NCBI RefSeq assembly: GCF_037038585.1
Contig: NC_092520.1
Location: 192,056,604 to 192,120,603, forward strand
DNA: 64,000 nucleotides
Direction: 5' to 3'
From: Patagioenas fasciata
Lineage: Eukaryota > Chordata > Aves > Columbiformes > Columbidae
The notes under the pieces are model-generated. The model saw only the letters and a program-made list of their open reading frames with translations. It was not told the origin of the DNA and ran no database searches. Of this stretch, positions 9,030-19,891 are shown in pieces (the stretch's first letter is position 1; each line of letters opens with the position of its first letter). Made by a program: the position numbers and the translations under genes.

Positions 9030-11725
9030 GTAGGCTCCCCCCACGCACGGCTCGGGGACACCCCAGAACAGCCGGACCGTGCAGCAGCCGATTTTCTCAT
9101 GCCCGACGCCGTCTGCTCCGCAGGGACGAGCTTGAGCCTGAGCCCCAGCACCCACGCGTGCCCAACGCCGGCAGTGGCCAGTTGGCTGGTGAGTTTGCAG
9201 AAGACTGGGGCAGGACGGCCCTTCCCTCCTCCTCTTGCAGACGGGCACTCAGGCTGCACTGGGGCTGCTGCTGCCCTTCCCGCAGGGCACCTCTGTCCCC
9301 ATTACTCTGCGGCAGGAGAGTCCTGAGCCCTCGGGATCCCTCCTTGCCAAAGGACACTTCTCCCATGCGCTCCAGGGTCCAGGAGCGCTGGCCAGGCGCT
9401 TCTGCTCCACCTCTCTTTGCTCTCTTCTCCTTGGCAGATGGTGGCGCCCGCAGCAGGAGGAGGAGGTGGCTGCCCTGGCCCTTTGTGCGGCCAGGGACCT
9501 CGGCGGCTGCAGAGGCACCGGGGCCATCGGGCTCTGCCCGCACGGGGCTTCTCTTTGGCCGGCCCCTGGCGGATCTCTGCAGCCAGGACGGCATGCTGCC
9601 CCAGCCCATGCAGGTAAGCAAGCCTGGCCAGGGGGTCCCCATCCTGCTGGCTCCTCTGGAGAGGCGCTGTCCCCATGGCAGGCATCCCAGATGAGTCCTG
9701 GGGACAAAGCGCGCTCCTCTCCACGTCACCCAACTCCAGCCAGCCCTCTGTTGTGCCCCAGTGAGGGCAGCAGACCCATCCCCACTCACTCCTGCCCCTG
9801 AGGAAGCTCGGCCTCTCCCAGGGCCTGTCTCCAGACCAGCAACGTCCTCCTTCCTCCCCTGCAGGACCTGCTGGCTCTGCTGCAAGAACAGGGGCCATCC
9901 ACGGAGGGGATCTTCCGGCTGGCGGCCAGCGAGCGTGCCTCCCGTGAGATCAGGGAGGCCCTGGACAGCGGGACCGAGGTCCACCTGGCCAGCCAGCCGG
10001 TGCACGTCCTGGCTGTCATCTTGAAGGTGAGCCCTGCTGACCTGGAGTCCCGCAGCTCCCGCCTCTGGCGCCGCTGACGGGCACCTGCCCGAGCAGGAAC
10101 CCAAAGCCAGGAGCTGCTCGGCACCCAGCGTGCTGGGGATGCTGCCCGTGCTCCCGGCAGCAGCGCTCACAGCCTGACGCGCAGCCCTTGGCGTTGCAGG
10201 ACTTCCTGCGCAAGATCCCCTCCAAGCTCCTCGTGGCGGAGCTCTACCATGAGTGGATGGCCGCCCTGCAGAAGAGCAGCAGGGAGGAGAGGCTGGCGGG
10301 GCTGAAAGAGTAAGTGTGGCCAGCAGCCTGGCTGCTCCGCAGGGACTGGCAGAGCCCGGCACTTGCCTGCAAAGCCACAGCCTGCCTGAAAAAGATGCAG
10401 GCGTTGGGGCTGGCTCCTTGTGCAAAGGGACCCTGGCCAGAAGGGCAGGCAGGGAGGGAGGTGGCAATATCTCAGGGAAGGCAGCCCCTCTGCTGTAGAG
10501 CCGGCTTGGCCAAGGAGCCTTCCCTGGGGTGGGCTTGGCTGACATCAGCATGGGACACCTGTCTTGACAACACCTACTTCATCTCTGAACGTTGGGTTCC
10601 TGTTCCCTCAGGGTGGCCGGCAAGTTACCCGAGGCCAACCTCCTCCTCCTCAACACCTTGCTGCGGCTGCTGCAGAACATCAGCAGCAACGCCACCGTCA
10701 CCAAGATGTCAGCCAGCAACCTGGCCATCTGCGTGGGGCCCAACCTCCTCGGCCCGCCAGAGGAGGACACCCTCCCTCTGGACACGCTGGTGCGGGTGAC
10801 AGCGAAGGTACGTTGCGTTTCCCAGCCCGCTGCAGCCTTCCAGGCCCACGCCAGCTTTGCTCTTCAGAGGTTCCTGGCTGCCTCCTCTCTTCAGCCAATG
10901 CTGGCAGGGGAGCTGCTGGGAAGAGCGGCCGCCCAGCTGCAGCTTTCTGTGCGCAAGGCAGCATGAGGGGTGGGAAGGGCCGTTGGAGCCATTTGCAGCC
11001 AGCGCATTGGAAACCAATGGGTTACTGTGTGCAGGTCACCCAGCTGGTAGAGTTCCTCATTCACCACCGCGAGGAACTCTTTGAGGCCGAGGAGGAGCGG
11101 GAGGAGGAGGAAGAGGGGGCTGGGCTCGCCGCTGGAGGGGCCGAGGAGTCGCCGGCAGCAGGAGCAGGGGCGGAAAGTGCCCAGGTAGGTGAGGTCCACA
11201 AACAGCATGAGAGAACGCCTCCCCCCTCAGAAGGTGGGATTGCCACTGTAGGGACAAGCAAGTTCATCCACCAACCTGCAGCTGTGCACAAGTGCAGAGT
11301 GAGGCTGATGCAGGTTGGCCATGACTCTTGGTGTAGTGATGCCAGCAGAAGTGGCACAGCTGGGCTGAGCAAAGCCATCCAAGGGAGCTGCCTTTTAGAG
11401 CTGAGCTGGAAAACAGGCGGGGGTCATCTTCTACGTTTCCATTGCAGGTGCCTGCAGTCGCTGCAGAAAGCGAAGGCCAGAACAGCTCCTCTGGGCAGAG
11501 CAGGTAACATGAGCTAGCTGTGATTTAGAGTAGAACTGATTCCTGTTTGTCATGGCTTTACCTGCCTAACAATCCTTTTGGATGGAAAGCTTGCCAGGCT
11601 CTTCGCGGGAGGGGGGAAATCCTTCCCCCCGGAAGAGAAAACTCCCTCGCGAAGAGGAGGGCGATGGCCAGCCCTGCAAGCGCCGGAGGAGGCTGGAACC
11701 AGAGAGCTCAGGAGCAGGCGACTGA
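8998..11725 (+). CDS. RhoGAP-domain protein, TAGAP/ARHGAP20-like, copy 2 (complete, nine exons)
   Basis: The exons are 8998-9029, 9124-9188, 9438-9613, 9865-10026, 10200-10309, 10612-10807, 11035-11184, 11448-11503 and 11590-11725. All phases agree, giving 360 codons and TGA. The predicted order is: MGQVNCC, which fits an N-myristoylation site plus palmitoylable cysteines; a basic RRRRWLPWPF segment (residues ~40-50); LFGRPLADLC; the RhoGAP domain (~75-265) with arginine finger R109 in EGIFR, K145/R149 in LKDFLR and N226 in GPNLL; a Glu-rich run (~266-275); and a basic tail with PRKRKLP and KRRRR. The domain should speed GTP hydrolysis on Rho-family GTPases at a membrane. TAGAP, a lymphocyte RhoGAP, is the nearest family I recognise because of the shared basic-WPF segment and GPSTEGIFR, but TAGAP is about twice as long. 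The start is uncertain: the frame stays open upstream to an ATG at 8722. The Kozak context at 8998 (GTGGCGATGG) is good. Confidence 0.78.
9124..9188 (+). CDS. RhoGAP copy 2, exon 2
   Basis: The exon follows GCTCCGCAG and precedes GTGAGT. It encodes DELEPEPQHPRVPNAGSGQL with phases 1 in and 1 out, which join the exons on both sides. Confidence 0.58.
9438..9613 (+). CDS. RhoGAP copy 2, exon 3
   Basis: The exon follows CCTTGGCAG and precedes GTAAGC. It encodes RSRRRRWLPWPF and then LLFGRPLADLC and LPQPMQ, the segment leading into the RhoGAP fold. TAGAP has a comparable basic-WPF segment in the same place. Confidence 0.8.
9865..10026 (+). CDS. RhoGAP copy 2, exon 4 (arginine finger)
   Basis: The exon follows CCCCTGCAG and precedes GTGAGC, with 54 codons in phase 0. 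It encodes GPSTEGIFRLAAS, which carries the catalytic arginine, and ends VHVLAVILK. Confidence 0.92.
10200..10309 (+). CDS. RhoGAP copy 2, exon 5
   Basis: The exon follows GTTGCAG and precedes GTAAGT. It encodes DFLRKIPSKLLVAELYHEW and continues the RhoGAP core, ending in phase 2. Confidence 0.9.
10612..10807 (+). CDS. RhoGAP copy 2, exon 6
   Basis: The exon follows TCCCTCAG and precedes GTACGT. It encodes KLPEANLLLLNTLLRLL and NLAICVGPNLLGPP, with the conserved active-site Asn. Confidence 0.92.
11035..11184 (+). CDS. RhoGAP copy 2, exon 7
   Basis: The exon follows GTGTGCAG and precedes GTAGGT, with 50 codons. It encodes the last RhoGAP helix, then EAEEEREEEEEG and an Ala/Gly-rich linker. 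Confidence 0.87.
11448..11503 (+). CDS. RhoGAP copy 2, exon 8
   Basis: The exon follows CATTGCAG and precedes GTAACA. It is a short low-complexity linker ending in phase 2. Read-through would meet TAA directly. Confidence 0.7.
11590..11725 (+). CDS. RhoGAP copy 2, last exon with stop
   Basis: Read from GGAAAG, the frame gives SSREGGNPSPRKRKLPREEE, then CKRRRRLEPESSGAGD and TGA. The basic clusters resemble a nuclear-localisation or phosphoinositide-binding tail. The acceptor is the weakest splice site in the model. Confidence 0.6.
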
Positions 11726-11937
11726 GCCAAGCCAGGTGGGGCGAGAAGAGCAAGGAGCCCTGGTGTGTGAAAGAGCCTGCTCTCCCTCTTTCCAATTGTC
11801 ATGCTGCTCTGAGTCTAGCAAACATCTCTGTGGTGCCCAGAGATGGCCCCAGAGAGGAAGCATTCACCTTCCCTTGGGAGAAGGCGGATGTCCGGAGGCA
11901 AAGAGCACTCCAGGGTTGGCGGTTTTCATTTGGCACT

Positions 11938-12157
11938 TAGAATCCTAGCATCAAAGACGAGTTTGGGTTGGAAGGGGCCTTCCAAGGTCACCTAATCCAA
12001 GCCCCCTGCAAGGAACAGGGACGTCTTCAATGAGATCAGGTTACTCAGAGCCCCGTCCAGCCTGGCCTTGAATGTTTCCAGGGATGGGGCATCTACCACC
12101 TCTCTGGGCCGCCTGTGCCGGTATTTCAGCGCGCTCATTGTAAAACAGTTCTTCCAC
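11938..12157 (-). mobile_element. CR1 LINE 3'-end fragment (copy 2)
   Basis: This is the duplicate of 1901-2120, with one change seen by eye (GGGCCGCC for GGGTCGCC). The orientation is reversed relative to the RhoGAP gene. Confidence 0.85.
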
Positions 12158-12573
12158 TTGCCTTTGTCTTTGTGCTTGTCTTGGTCTTTGTCTTAGTTCC
12201 TCCTTCCTTTACTCTGGTTCGGTTTTACTCTCCGTTCTTACTGCAGCTGTACCCAGGCCTGGCCCTTGAAGCGTAGATTTGTACGGCAGTTGAGTCAAAA
12301 GCCCCTGCGTCCGCTGAAGCCTCCCCGAACTCGCACGATCTAAATCACTGATAGCAAAACACCAAAGCCTAGTACCCAGCCCTAAGGAACCCTGCAGAGG
12401 AGAACTGTGGATGGGGATTGCCTATCCCAGCAAAGCACGAGTTGCTTGTTCTCCTCTCAGCCTTGTACTTAATGCCTGTCTTTTCCCCCCCTCTTTCTCA
12501 AGGCAGGTTGAAGAGCTGACGGAGGAAGTCGCCCTCGTGTTGCCACCCTCACGTCGGCTCGACCCGACGGTCC

Positions 12574-12885
12574 AGAGTTTGTTTGTTTGTTTGTTTGTTT
12601 ATTAGTTAGTTAGCAAGTTAGTTAGTTAGTTTGTTAGTTAGTTTGTTTGTTAGTTCGTTACTTAGCAAGTTAGTCAGTTTGTTAGTTAGTTTGTTAGTTT
12701 CTAGTGTAGGTAGCTGTGTACTGAGTGCACTTTTGTTTCCCATACGGGTTTGCAAGTTTCCAAAATTTTCCCATAGGTTTTTGAGCCAGTAGGGCAAGAG
12801 AGTTTGTTTGTTTGTTTGTTTGTTTGTTAGTGAGTTAGTTAGCAAGTTCGTTATTTTGTTTGTTAGTTAGTTTCTAGTGTAGGTA
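12574..12885 (+). repeat. GTTT/GTTA tetranucleotide repeats (copy 2)
   Basis: These are the same two tracts and spacer as 2537-2850, with one GTTA unit missing from the first tract. Confidence 0.9.
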
Positions 12886-13272
12886 GCTGTGTACTGAGTG
12901 CACTTTTGTTTCACATACGGGTTTGGAAGTTTCCAAAATTTTCCCACAGGCTTTTGAGCCGAGAGGGCCACAGAGTTGGTGAGTCAGGTCTGTAGGTAGG
13001 TAGGTATATTTGGCTGAACTGCACAAGCTCCCAACAAACGTATGGAGAGCACCCCTGCTGTCAACAACGTCTGCGGCTGCACAAGATGAGGGCCCGTCTG
13101 AAGGAGCTGCAAGAATCCAATGCCAAGCAAGAAAACCTGGCGACTGAGTGACTGAGTCAGGATCCAGCTGTGCGAGCCTCACTCCTGCTGAGCAGGGCGT
13201 CCGGCGTGGATGTGAGCCCTGGCTGCAGCTGTGAGGGGACCGTGGCCCCGCGAGCTGCCAAAGGAAGAAGAC

Positions 13273-13273
<1 letters not shown>

Positions 13274-13303
<30 letters not shown>
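13274..13303 (+). repeat. (TGC)10 trinucleotide tract
   Basis: Ten units lie here against nine in the first copy, a one-unit length change since the duplication. Confidence 0.95.
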
Positions 13304-14384
13304 GTCAGGGCACTACTTACCTGTTGTGGTTGTTCTCTCACTGCACAGTCACATCCGACGTTCTGCTCACTCAAACAAAGCCCAGTTAAAACAAAGGAAT
13401 GTATTACTTTAGCCAGTTGCGAGTTACCGATTTCCAGTTATTCCTCATTTCTACCTCCTCTCTTGTTTGATACATTCCCGAAAGTCTCTGTGACTAAAGA
13501 TTTAGCAAGTTTCAGAGAGGCTTTAGAATGAACCGCCTTGATTCTGCCACTTGATCTGTTACAGACTTAACGTTGAACTTGGAGATGTTCATCAATACAT
13601 TCCCTCCTTTCCACCTGAAATCAATAACAGTAAAATAAACCTGAGAACGCCAAGAAGATGCTTCCTGTGCCGCTTTCTTCTGAAATGTAATCAACATCTT
13701 AATAAAAGAAAAATTTATCATGGAGTGTTCTATACATTACTATGAATAACTAAACATTGTGGTATTCTAACCGGCTATAGTGGTGGTCTTGTTGGTTTTT
13801 GTGAATTTCTAAAACTGGGTCTATGAATACATAAATATAACAGGAAAGCTGTGGCTGTTTATCACTACAGAAAAGATGGAGTAAGGGCAGCAAGAAAGGC
13901 CCAACGAAGCCTCTGTAAACAGGGAGACGGTCATTAGCTGGTCTTAATGTAACGGTTTCCATGAGATGGCATTGCAAGAGACCGTGTCCCTTTGTTACTG
14001 AATTACAAGACACTTGTTGCATACGCCTGCAGGCTAGTGCCGCTCTTTTTTCTGCTATTATTAGTAAATAACAGGTCTTGCTGTTGAATACCTGCTTGGA
14101 AGCCTTCTAGAGCACCCCAGTCGATTGAGATGAGCTGCTCCAGCCTCAGGCTCTTACGTCCTGATACCGCTTAGATGTTGCGACTGGAGAAACGTTTGTG
14201 ACATTGTGAGAACGTGAAGGGTCTTCCTGTGGAGAAAACTTAAAATTCAGCTCTTCATTTTGAAACTCAAATTTGATAATGCAAAATCCAAGGTATTTAA
14301 TACCTGTGATTAGGTATGACATCCACTGAGGAATCCTGCTCTTGACTGAGGACTTTTAAAATATCTGGCTAATACCTTAAGGAT

Positions 14385-14660
14385 TGCATGGCATTTCTAC
14401 TTCCCCTTTTGTTTGATACATTCCAGAAAGCTTCCATAACTTTAATAACCTCCCTCTGGGTTCTTTCCATTCTCATTTATTCTCTCCCTCTAGCTCGATT
14501 TTGATTTTCAGTTTAGGAGTCACAAATTTAGGCTCGAACACAGTTTAAAGATTGCAGCTTTCATCCTAATAATAAACATGGAAACTCCAAGAAAGAAAAA
14601 ATACCACCTTACTGATGAAAATGTATCATCATTTCCTGTGTGGAAACATAATCACGTTAC
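14385..14660 (+). repeat. Older diverged relative of the unit's 3' flank
   Basis: GTTTGATACATTCCAGAAAG here resembles GTTTGATACATTCCCGAAAG at 3430, preceded by CATTTCTAC in both. AATAAACATGGAAACTCCAA here resembles AATAAACCTGAGAACGCCAA at 3600. The order and spacing (about 180 bases) are kept. This suggests an earlier local duplication next to the recent one. It was judged by eye only. Confidence 0.5.
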
Positions 14661-15808
14661 TCTAAAGCCAGCACTGTTTTAAGAGAGGCTTTGGATAACA
14701 TAGGACAGACTGTCGGCAGATCAGGCTTCAGACTGCTCCTAATACAATTGCTGTAAATGTAGGATAACTCTAACTGTAGATTTTCAGTCAGGCAAGGGCA
14801 AGATTTCTGATCAGGAAATGATGGGACTGTAATTTTTCAGACTTGCTTGAATCAAAATCTGTTCAATATATTTTGCTTCAGTTTTCCAGACTTTCTCATG
14901 GAGACAGATCATGCAGATCTGAAACGCCAAGGGAGCTTGAGATAAAACTCTGAGCAATGCAAGAAACAAGCTTGAACAAAAGCCACATGTCAGAGTTAAC
15001 AAGAAGAATTGTTACAACACACACAGTATGGTGTAGCACAAATGCAAAGTGTAGTGGTGGAGCAAGCACACCTATGCTGAATATGTTCAAAAGAAACATA
15101 TGGAGGTGTCATTCATCATTTGCCACTCACAGACAGGCAAACCATGAGAAGATGGCAAAGAAGTGAAGCTAAGGCACCACTTTCAGTCACCAATATGGGA
15201 AAGGGAGCTGGGACAACAAGTGTAGAGAAGTACAAAAATAAAAGACAAATCTGCTGCAGTCTCATGCAAAACTTCTACCAAACCACAGGGGACAAATTGG
15301 AGCTCCTAAGCCTAAACCCATTGTGTGCCTCTGTGGCAACTCTGCATCCTCACTCTCTATTCAGGTCTCTGAATTGCTCAAGAAAGGCACAACTATTCAT
15401 TTTAAAAAGGTTCACAGAGAAAATGTTCCACTTAGAAATTATTCCAGCCAAAAATATCAGTTGCAGCCCTCCACAGATGCAGAAGTATTCCAGAAGCAAA
15501 TTTCCTCTTGTTTCAGATTATTTACTGTCAGCATGTCAGGGTAAGAGCCTGGTCTGGGCTTCTACTGCACAAGAGAGGAGCAGCAGGAGTTCTTGTCCCG
15601 TGAGCTCGTGGGCCATGAATACCTACTGCATGCAGACAGTAACAGACCCCCAGAAGTGACTGGCAGCTGTCTCAGGGGATCTTGGCAGTGCTGGAGTCTG
15701 CACACACCCTGGAAAAGCAGCCTGGGCTCTTCTCTCCCGCTGGTTGAAGGGTAGGACCTTCAGGCACTGTAGGCTCAAGGCAGGGCTGCATTTGCAGTCC
15801 TTCCTTCC

Positions 15809-15840
<32 letters not shown>

Positions 15841-15841
15841 C
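15809..15841 (+). repeat. (CT)n(AC)n microsatellite
   Basis: A run of CT dinucleotides passes directly into ACACACAC. The overlapping Arg/Glu-rich open frames come from this tract and are not genes. Confidence 0.95.
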
Positions 15842-18800
15842 GCATACAGGGACACATGCTGCCTTGGGTATCCTGCCCCTGACATACCCTGTCAGGAAAC
15901 TGCTCTGTGTGTCTGCTGGTAATAATCGCAAAAAGTATCAGTCACCAAAGACAGGGGAGGAGGGGATGCAGCGAGCACTGCAGCAGTGGTAGCAGGGGGC
16001 TGTTCCCTGTACCCGGTTGAAACCATGAAGGTTCAATTAGCAGCTTCCCCAGAGGACTGGTAGCTCTTCTAACCCCATGCCTGCCACATACGGTGAATGC
16101 ACACTGAAATGGCTTGCAAGTTGTGTGAAATACAAGTTCTTGCCCCTTCTGAGCAAAATGCCTCTCCATCTCCATATATGCTACTAAAGATATTTTTCTT
16201 GAGTGTCTATGATTCATATTCACAGAATGAAAGAGAGGGAAATGGTCTTGACTGCCAGCATGAAGGAGAAGCAGCAGGACCTTGGCTGCCACAAGAGATA
16301 TTCAAAAATCTGAATGCTAACACCTATAACACTTCCCTGAAACAATACACTGGATAAAATAATGGGATTCCTGCTGGTATTTTACAGACGAGCCTGTTAA
16401 ATGAGTGACCAGCCTATCAATCTATTATTTTGTCTGAGTACCACTTTTTGACATATTTCTATCCACTTGTTCTAAAGTACCTTTTTCATCAGACTGACAT
16501 GGACTAATAGCTTGGTAGACTAGCAGAGCAAGCAGACAACAATTGAGAAAATTATTCATGTTTATTAATATGAGAATACTAACTATTACGCTAATTGTGT
16601 ATTCACAAAGGAGCTGAGGGCAAATATTCAGTACTTTCACATAACTGTTTCAGCTGATGTTCTAACTGATTAAATTTGAATTAATACTTTTCAGAACACT
16701 TGTGCCTTTTTACTTCTGTACTTGACAGCAAATTTCTAAAAATATATTTGTGATGCATCCTGGTACCAACTGTGCAGGGTCTGCAGTAATTTGTTATCCT
16801 AGAGAGTCATTGTCAAGTCAGACAACCCAGCTCAGTGTGGCAGAACTTTTAGGAATGGTAATGTCATTTCATTAACATGTGCCCTAGTGCTTTGTTTTTT
16901 AAAGACACTGTTGATCACAAATACATGCACACACTTACAAATGCTGCATTACCCCTGTAGAAATGTGTCTATGAATCATATTTCTTCTAACTGTGACATT
17001 TTGTGCCACTCATGCCTGGTACATGCCTCTGTATAACTGAGACACCAAGTTCCTAGTTTTTCTTGCTGGTTTCCCCCACCGCATATAATCACAAGAAGTG
17101 GAGGAGTAGACATTTTTCTCTTCTTTTACCAGAATACTGCTATTTCTGACATCTTAGCATCTAGATATTGTAAGGAAGGACTAGACAATCAGCTGCCATG
17201 GTGGGACACCAATACAGCATCTTCTTCTCTAGAGTCTGAATCAGCTGTGTCGTAACTGATCTCATAACCAGTATCTCAATCTGTGTTTTATAAAGTTGTT
17301 GGATTGATGAATGGTTTCGGATAAACCCTGTTTCTAGTTGATTCTCTACTAAACAATTCTGTTTAGAATATTGTCTGTTTTGAGCTTCTCAACTGCCCAA
17401 ATTGATTTTTGGGGTTCTTCCCACATTCTTCTTTTTCACTGGGATCACAGCAACTAATTCAGAAGAGCTTTTTAAATCCTAGACCAGCTTAGTCAGAACA
17501 AGAGTGAAAGTTTTTAGTCATTTCTGCTGCAATGTGCTCTATAAAGAGAAATTATGTTTCATGGGATACTTTGGCAGTTCTAAAAAAATACACTCACCTC
17601 ATTGTAAGACTGATGAAGTTTGAGTACCATTAGCAATAAGCATCTCTGAAAATCCTCTAAGGATGCTACTGTTATTACCATTGAAAACTCAGCAATATTG
17701 CTGTAACAGCATAAAAAATTAAACTGATGAGCTGCAACTTAAGTATTTAACAATAAGATATCAAGCAAACTATTAAAATATGCTGCAACTTAGCAATTCA
17801 TAGCTGTAACTAACAGAGAATGCAAGAACTATTAGAGACATTAGTGAGAAGCATGCAGTGTGAATGCTGGGGAGGACATAATGAATGGCAGAAGAAATGG
17901 AGTAGCAAAGCTAGATAATTACTGAAGGGACAAGAGTTTTAGTCTCTCTGAAGTTGACAGGTAGTAAAGCATTAAATGTCTGATCCAAACTGATTGAAGC
18001 TGATGACACTGTAGTAGTAGCAGCCAATTTTCCTTTTATATTCTAATGGTTAAGGTGCTTGGCCAGGAATATGACTGTTTTCAGACCAGTACAGATATTC
18101 TCTTCCTTTACGTAGTAAGGAATGTAGGAATTACAGGAACAAAAAGGAAGGAAGAAAGAGTGGCCCCAGAAATGAGGGCTTAGACACTCATCCTTTGCAT
18201 AACAGGTTAGTGACTGATACTATCTACAGGTAAACAGCAGCCTATGTTCAGTTCCCTCCTTTGAGTCGCTCAGACACCTATCTCCTGACCAGCTCATGTC
18301 CTAGGGCTAGGACTTTCCTGGGAAGCGGACAAACACGTCTCCCACCTCTGCTCCTCAGGGCATTTCTGCACATTATGTTACCCACTCCCTGAGAAGCAAT
18401 CCTGAGCATCCAGGGGAAAACCTATGTGTAGAAGTCTACTGGTGACAAAGCAGTATCAGAGCAGCTTGCTGACCATCCATCCACCAGCAGGAGGAAACGT
18501 TTCTTGAGCTCTACTGGCAACAGAAATCTTAACGTGGACAGAAAATGAATATTATTTGGGATGGAGTGTATGAGATACTTTGTCAGCTGCACTCCCAAAT
18601 GGGGAGCTGCAGCCCTGACAGTCCAGAAACACTAGGCATGATGGAGCTCTGCTGAGCTCCTGGTGTTCTCCTGAGGACCTGAAGGCTTCATTCAAAAATT
18701 CAGGTACTCACTTCTGGCTTGAGCTCAGGGCAGTACCTCTTCGCTCTAAAAGCCAGGAAAACACACAGAAACAAGAAAAGGATTTGACTGATTAGGCCGT

Positions 18801-19873
18801 TGATCTCACGCTTGTTTGTTGTTGAAATTATTTTTCATTGTTTCCAGGCTATTTTTCCTGGTTTTACTCAGGTTAATAACCATGAGTGAAATCAGAGTCA
18901 AGCTGTTCAAATTTAGGCAAAAAGGGTGGGTTTTTGCAATCATATTTAGTTATTTGTCCAGCTTGTGGAACCCCAAAACTCATGTATGCATATGAATATT
19001 TATCATATTGCTGTAATTGCTTTGACTGACAAGAGGGAATAAATAGAGCTTCATACCAAGATCAAATAAAAAGTGTCCAGATATATGCATCAGATGGCTT
19101 TGAAGTTCCCTTTCCTGAGCCAGTAAAAATTACAATACAAAAGTAAAATGCAGAGGAGTTTTGTTACAGTATATTTGTCATAAAACTGATGGAATTACAG
19201 CAATACTTGCACAAAAATACTGTACCAAGAATGGTACATAAATATAACTTTTAAAATGAACACTCCCTGAATCTGTCTTATGAATCTGTCTTATAAAGCT
19301 ATAACACTTTTTAAAAACATCACTCAGTAAAGACCTTAAAATGTAAGGCTACTTAAAAATTATTTGTGTATAGGTAATAAACAGTATTAAGTGGTGAACA
19401 ACATTAGGTTCCAAGACAGAAGCAAGGGATGGCTATTTCTCTAGCCTGAAGAAACTCTCTGTGTAATAATGAGCAAAATTTTAATGTTTTTCTTCAACAT
19501 TAATTTGCTCAATATAGACTCAAACTGATCTTTAAAGAGGATTTTTACAGGCAATTTATGCTAGTGTTTGTAGCTGTTTTGCAGTAGAAGAATTTGCACA
19601 GAAATAAAAACTCTATTAACATCTACAAGTACAATTGCCCAAGAGAGAAAATTATAGGGGAGGATGCCATTCAAAATTATGACAATCACTGTAAAAATAG
19701 TTTTTTCTTTATGTTCCATAACAACCATCAGTCAATATCAAAGTGATTCTGTTCTTCATGACAACACTTTTCCTCCAATTTGTGTCCAGTTGACTTGCTG
19801 AGATAAACTGGTCAGCTTCTGGCACTTATGTTTTCCCTGTGGAAGCTAAAGGCTTAAAAAAACAATAATAATT

Positions 19874-19891
19874 AAAAAAAAAAAAAAAAAA
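19874..19891 (+). repeat. Poly(A) tract, 18 bases
   Basis: This is an uninterrupted run of A after AATAATAATT. It could be the tail of an old retroelement, but no element body is recognised next to it. Confidence 0.9.

Larger units (their letters stand above)
4303..14338. repeat. Tandem duplication unit of about 10.04 kb (complete copy)
   Basis: Bases 10038-14338 repeat bases 1-4302 almost exactly. The offset is 10037, becoming 10033 after a 4-bp loss in a GTTA tract and 10036 after a 3-bp gain in a TGC tract. Similarity stops abruptly: copy 1 reads GAATCCTG then AGCTGGGG at 4302/4303, while copy 2 reads GAATCCTG then CTCTTGAC at 14338/14339. The 4302/4303 border is therefore the head-to-tail junction, and 14338/14339 is the border with unduplicated flank. 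By eye I count roughly 15-20 substitutions over 4.3 kb. The unit holds one complete RhoGAP gene. More units could lie to the left of the window. Confidence 0.93.
11726..14338. other. 3' flank of RhoGAP copy 2
   Basis: The layout matches 1689-4302: the CR1 fragment, an exon-like island (12507-12576), GTTT/GTTA tracts, a coiled-coil-like island ending in TGA (about 13066-13152) and (TGC)10. The islands differ from copy 1 by one synonymous and one Met/Val change in the first. No complete gene is recognised. Confidence 0.5.

Noticed and set aside
9097..10551. Long open frame of 484 codons on the - strand
   Set aside because: It runs antisense through the RhoGAP exons and introns in GC-rich DNA, where chance open frames are common. 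It has no domain, and the + strand exons explain the region.
15120..15659. Open frame of 179 codons on the + strand
   Set aside because: It has no recognisable family or splice partners, and lies in AT-rich DNA next to a microsatellite.
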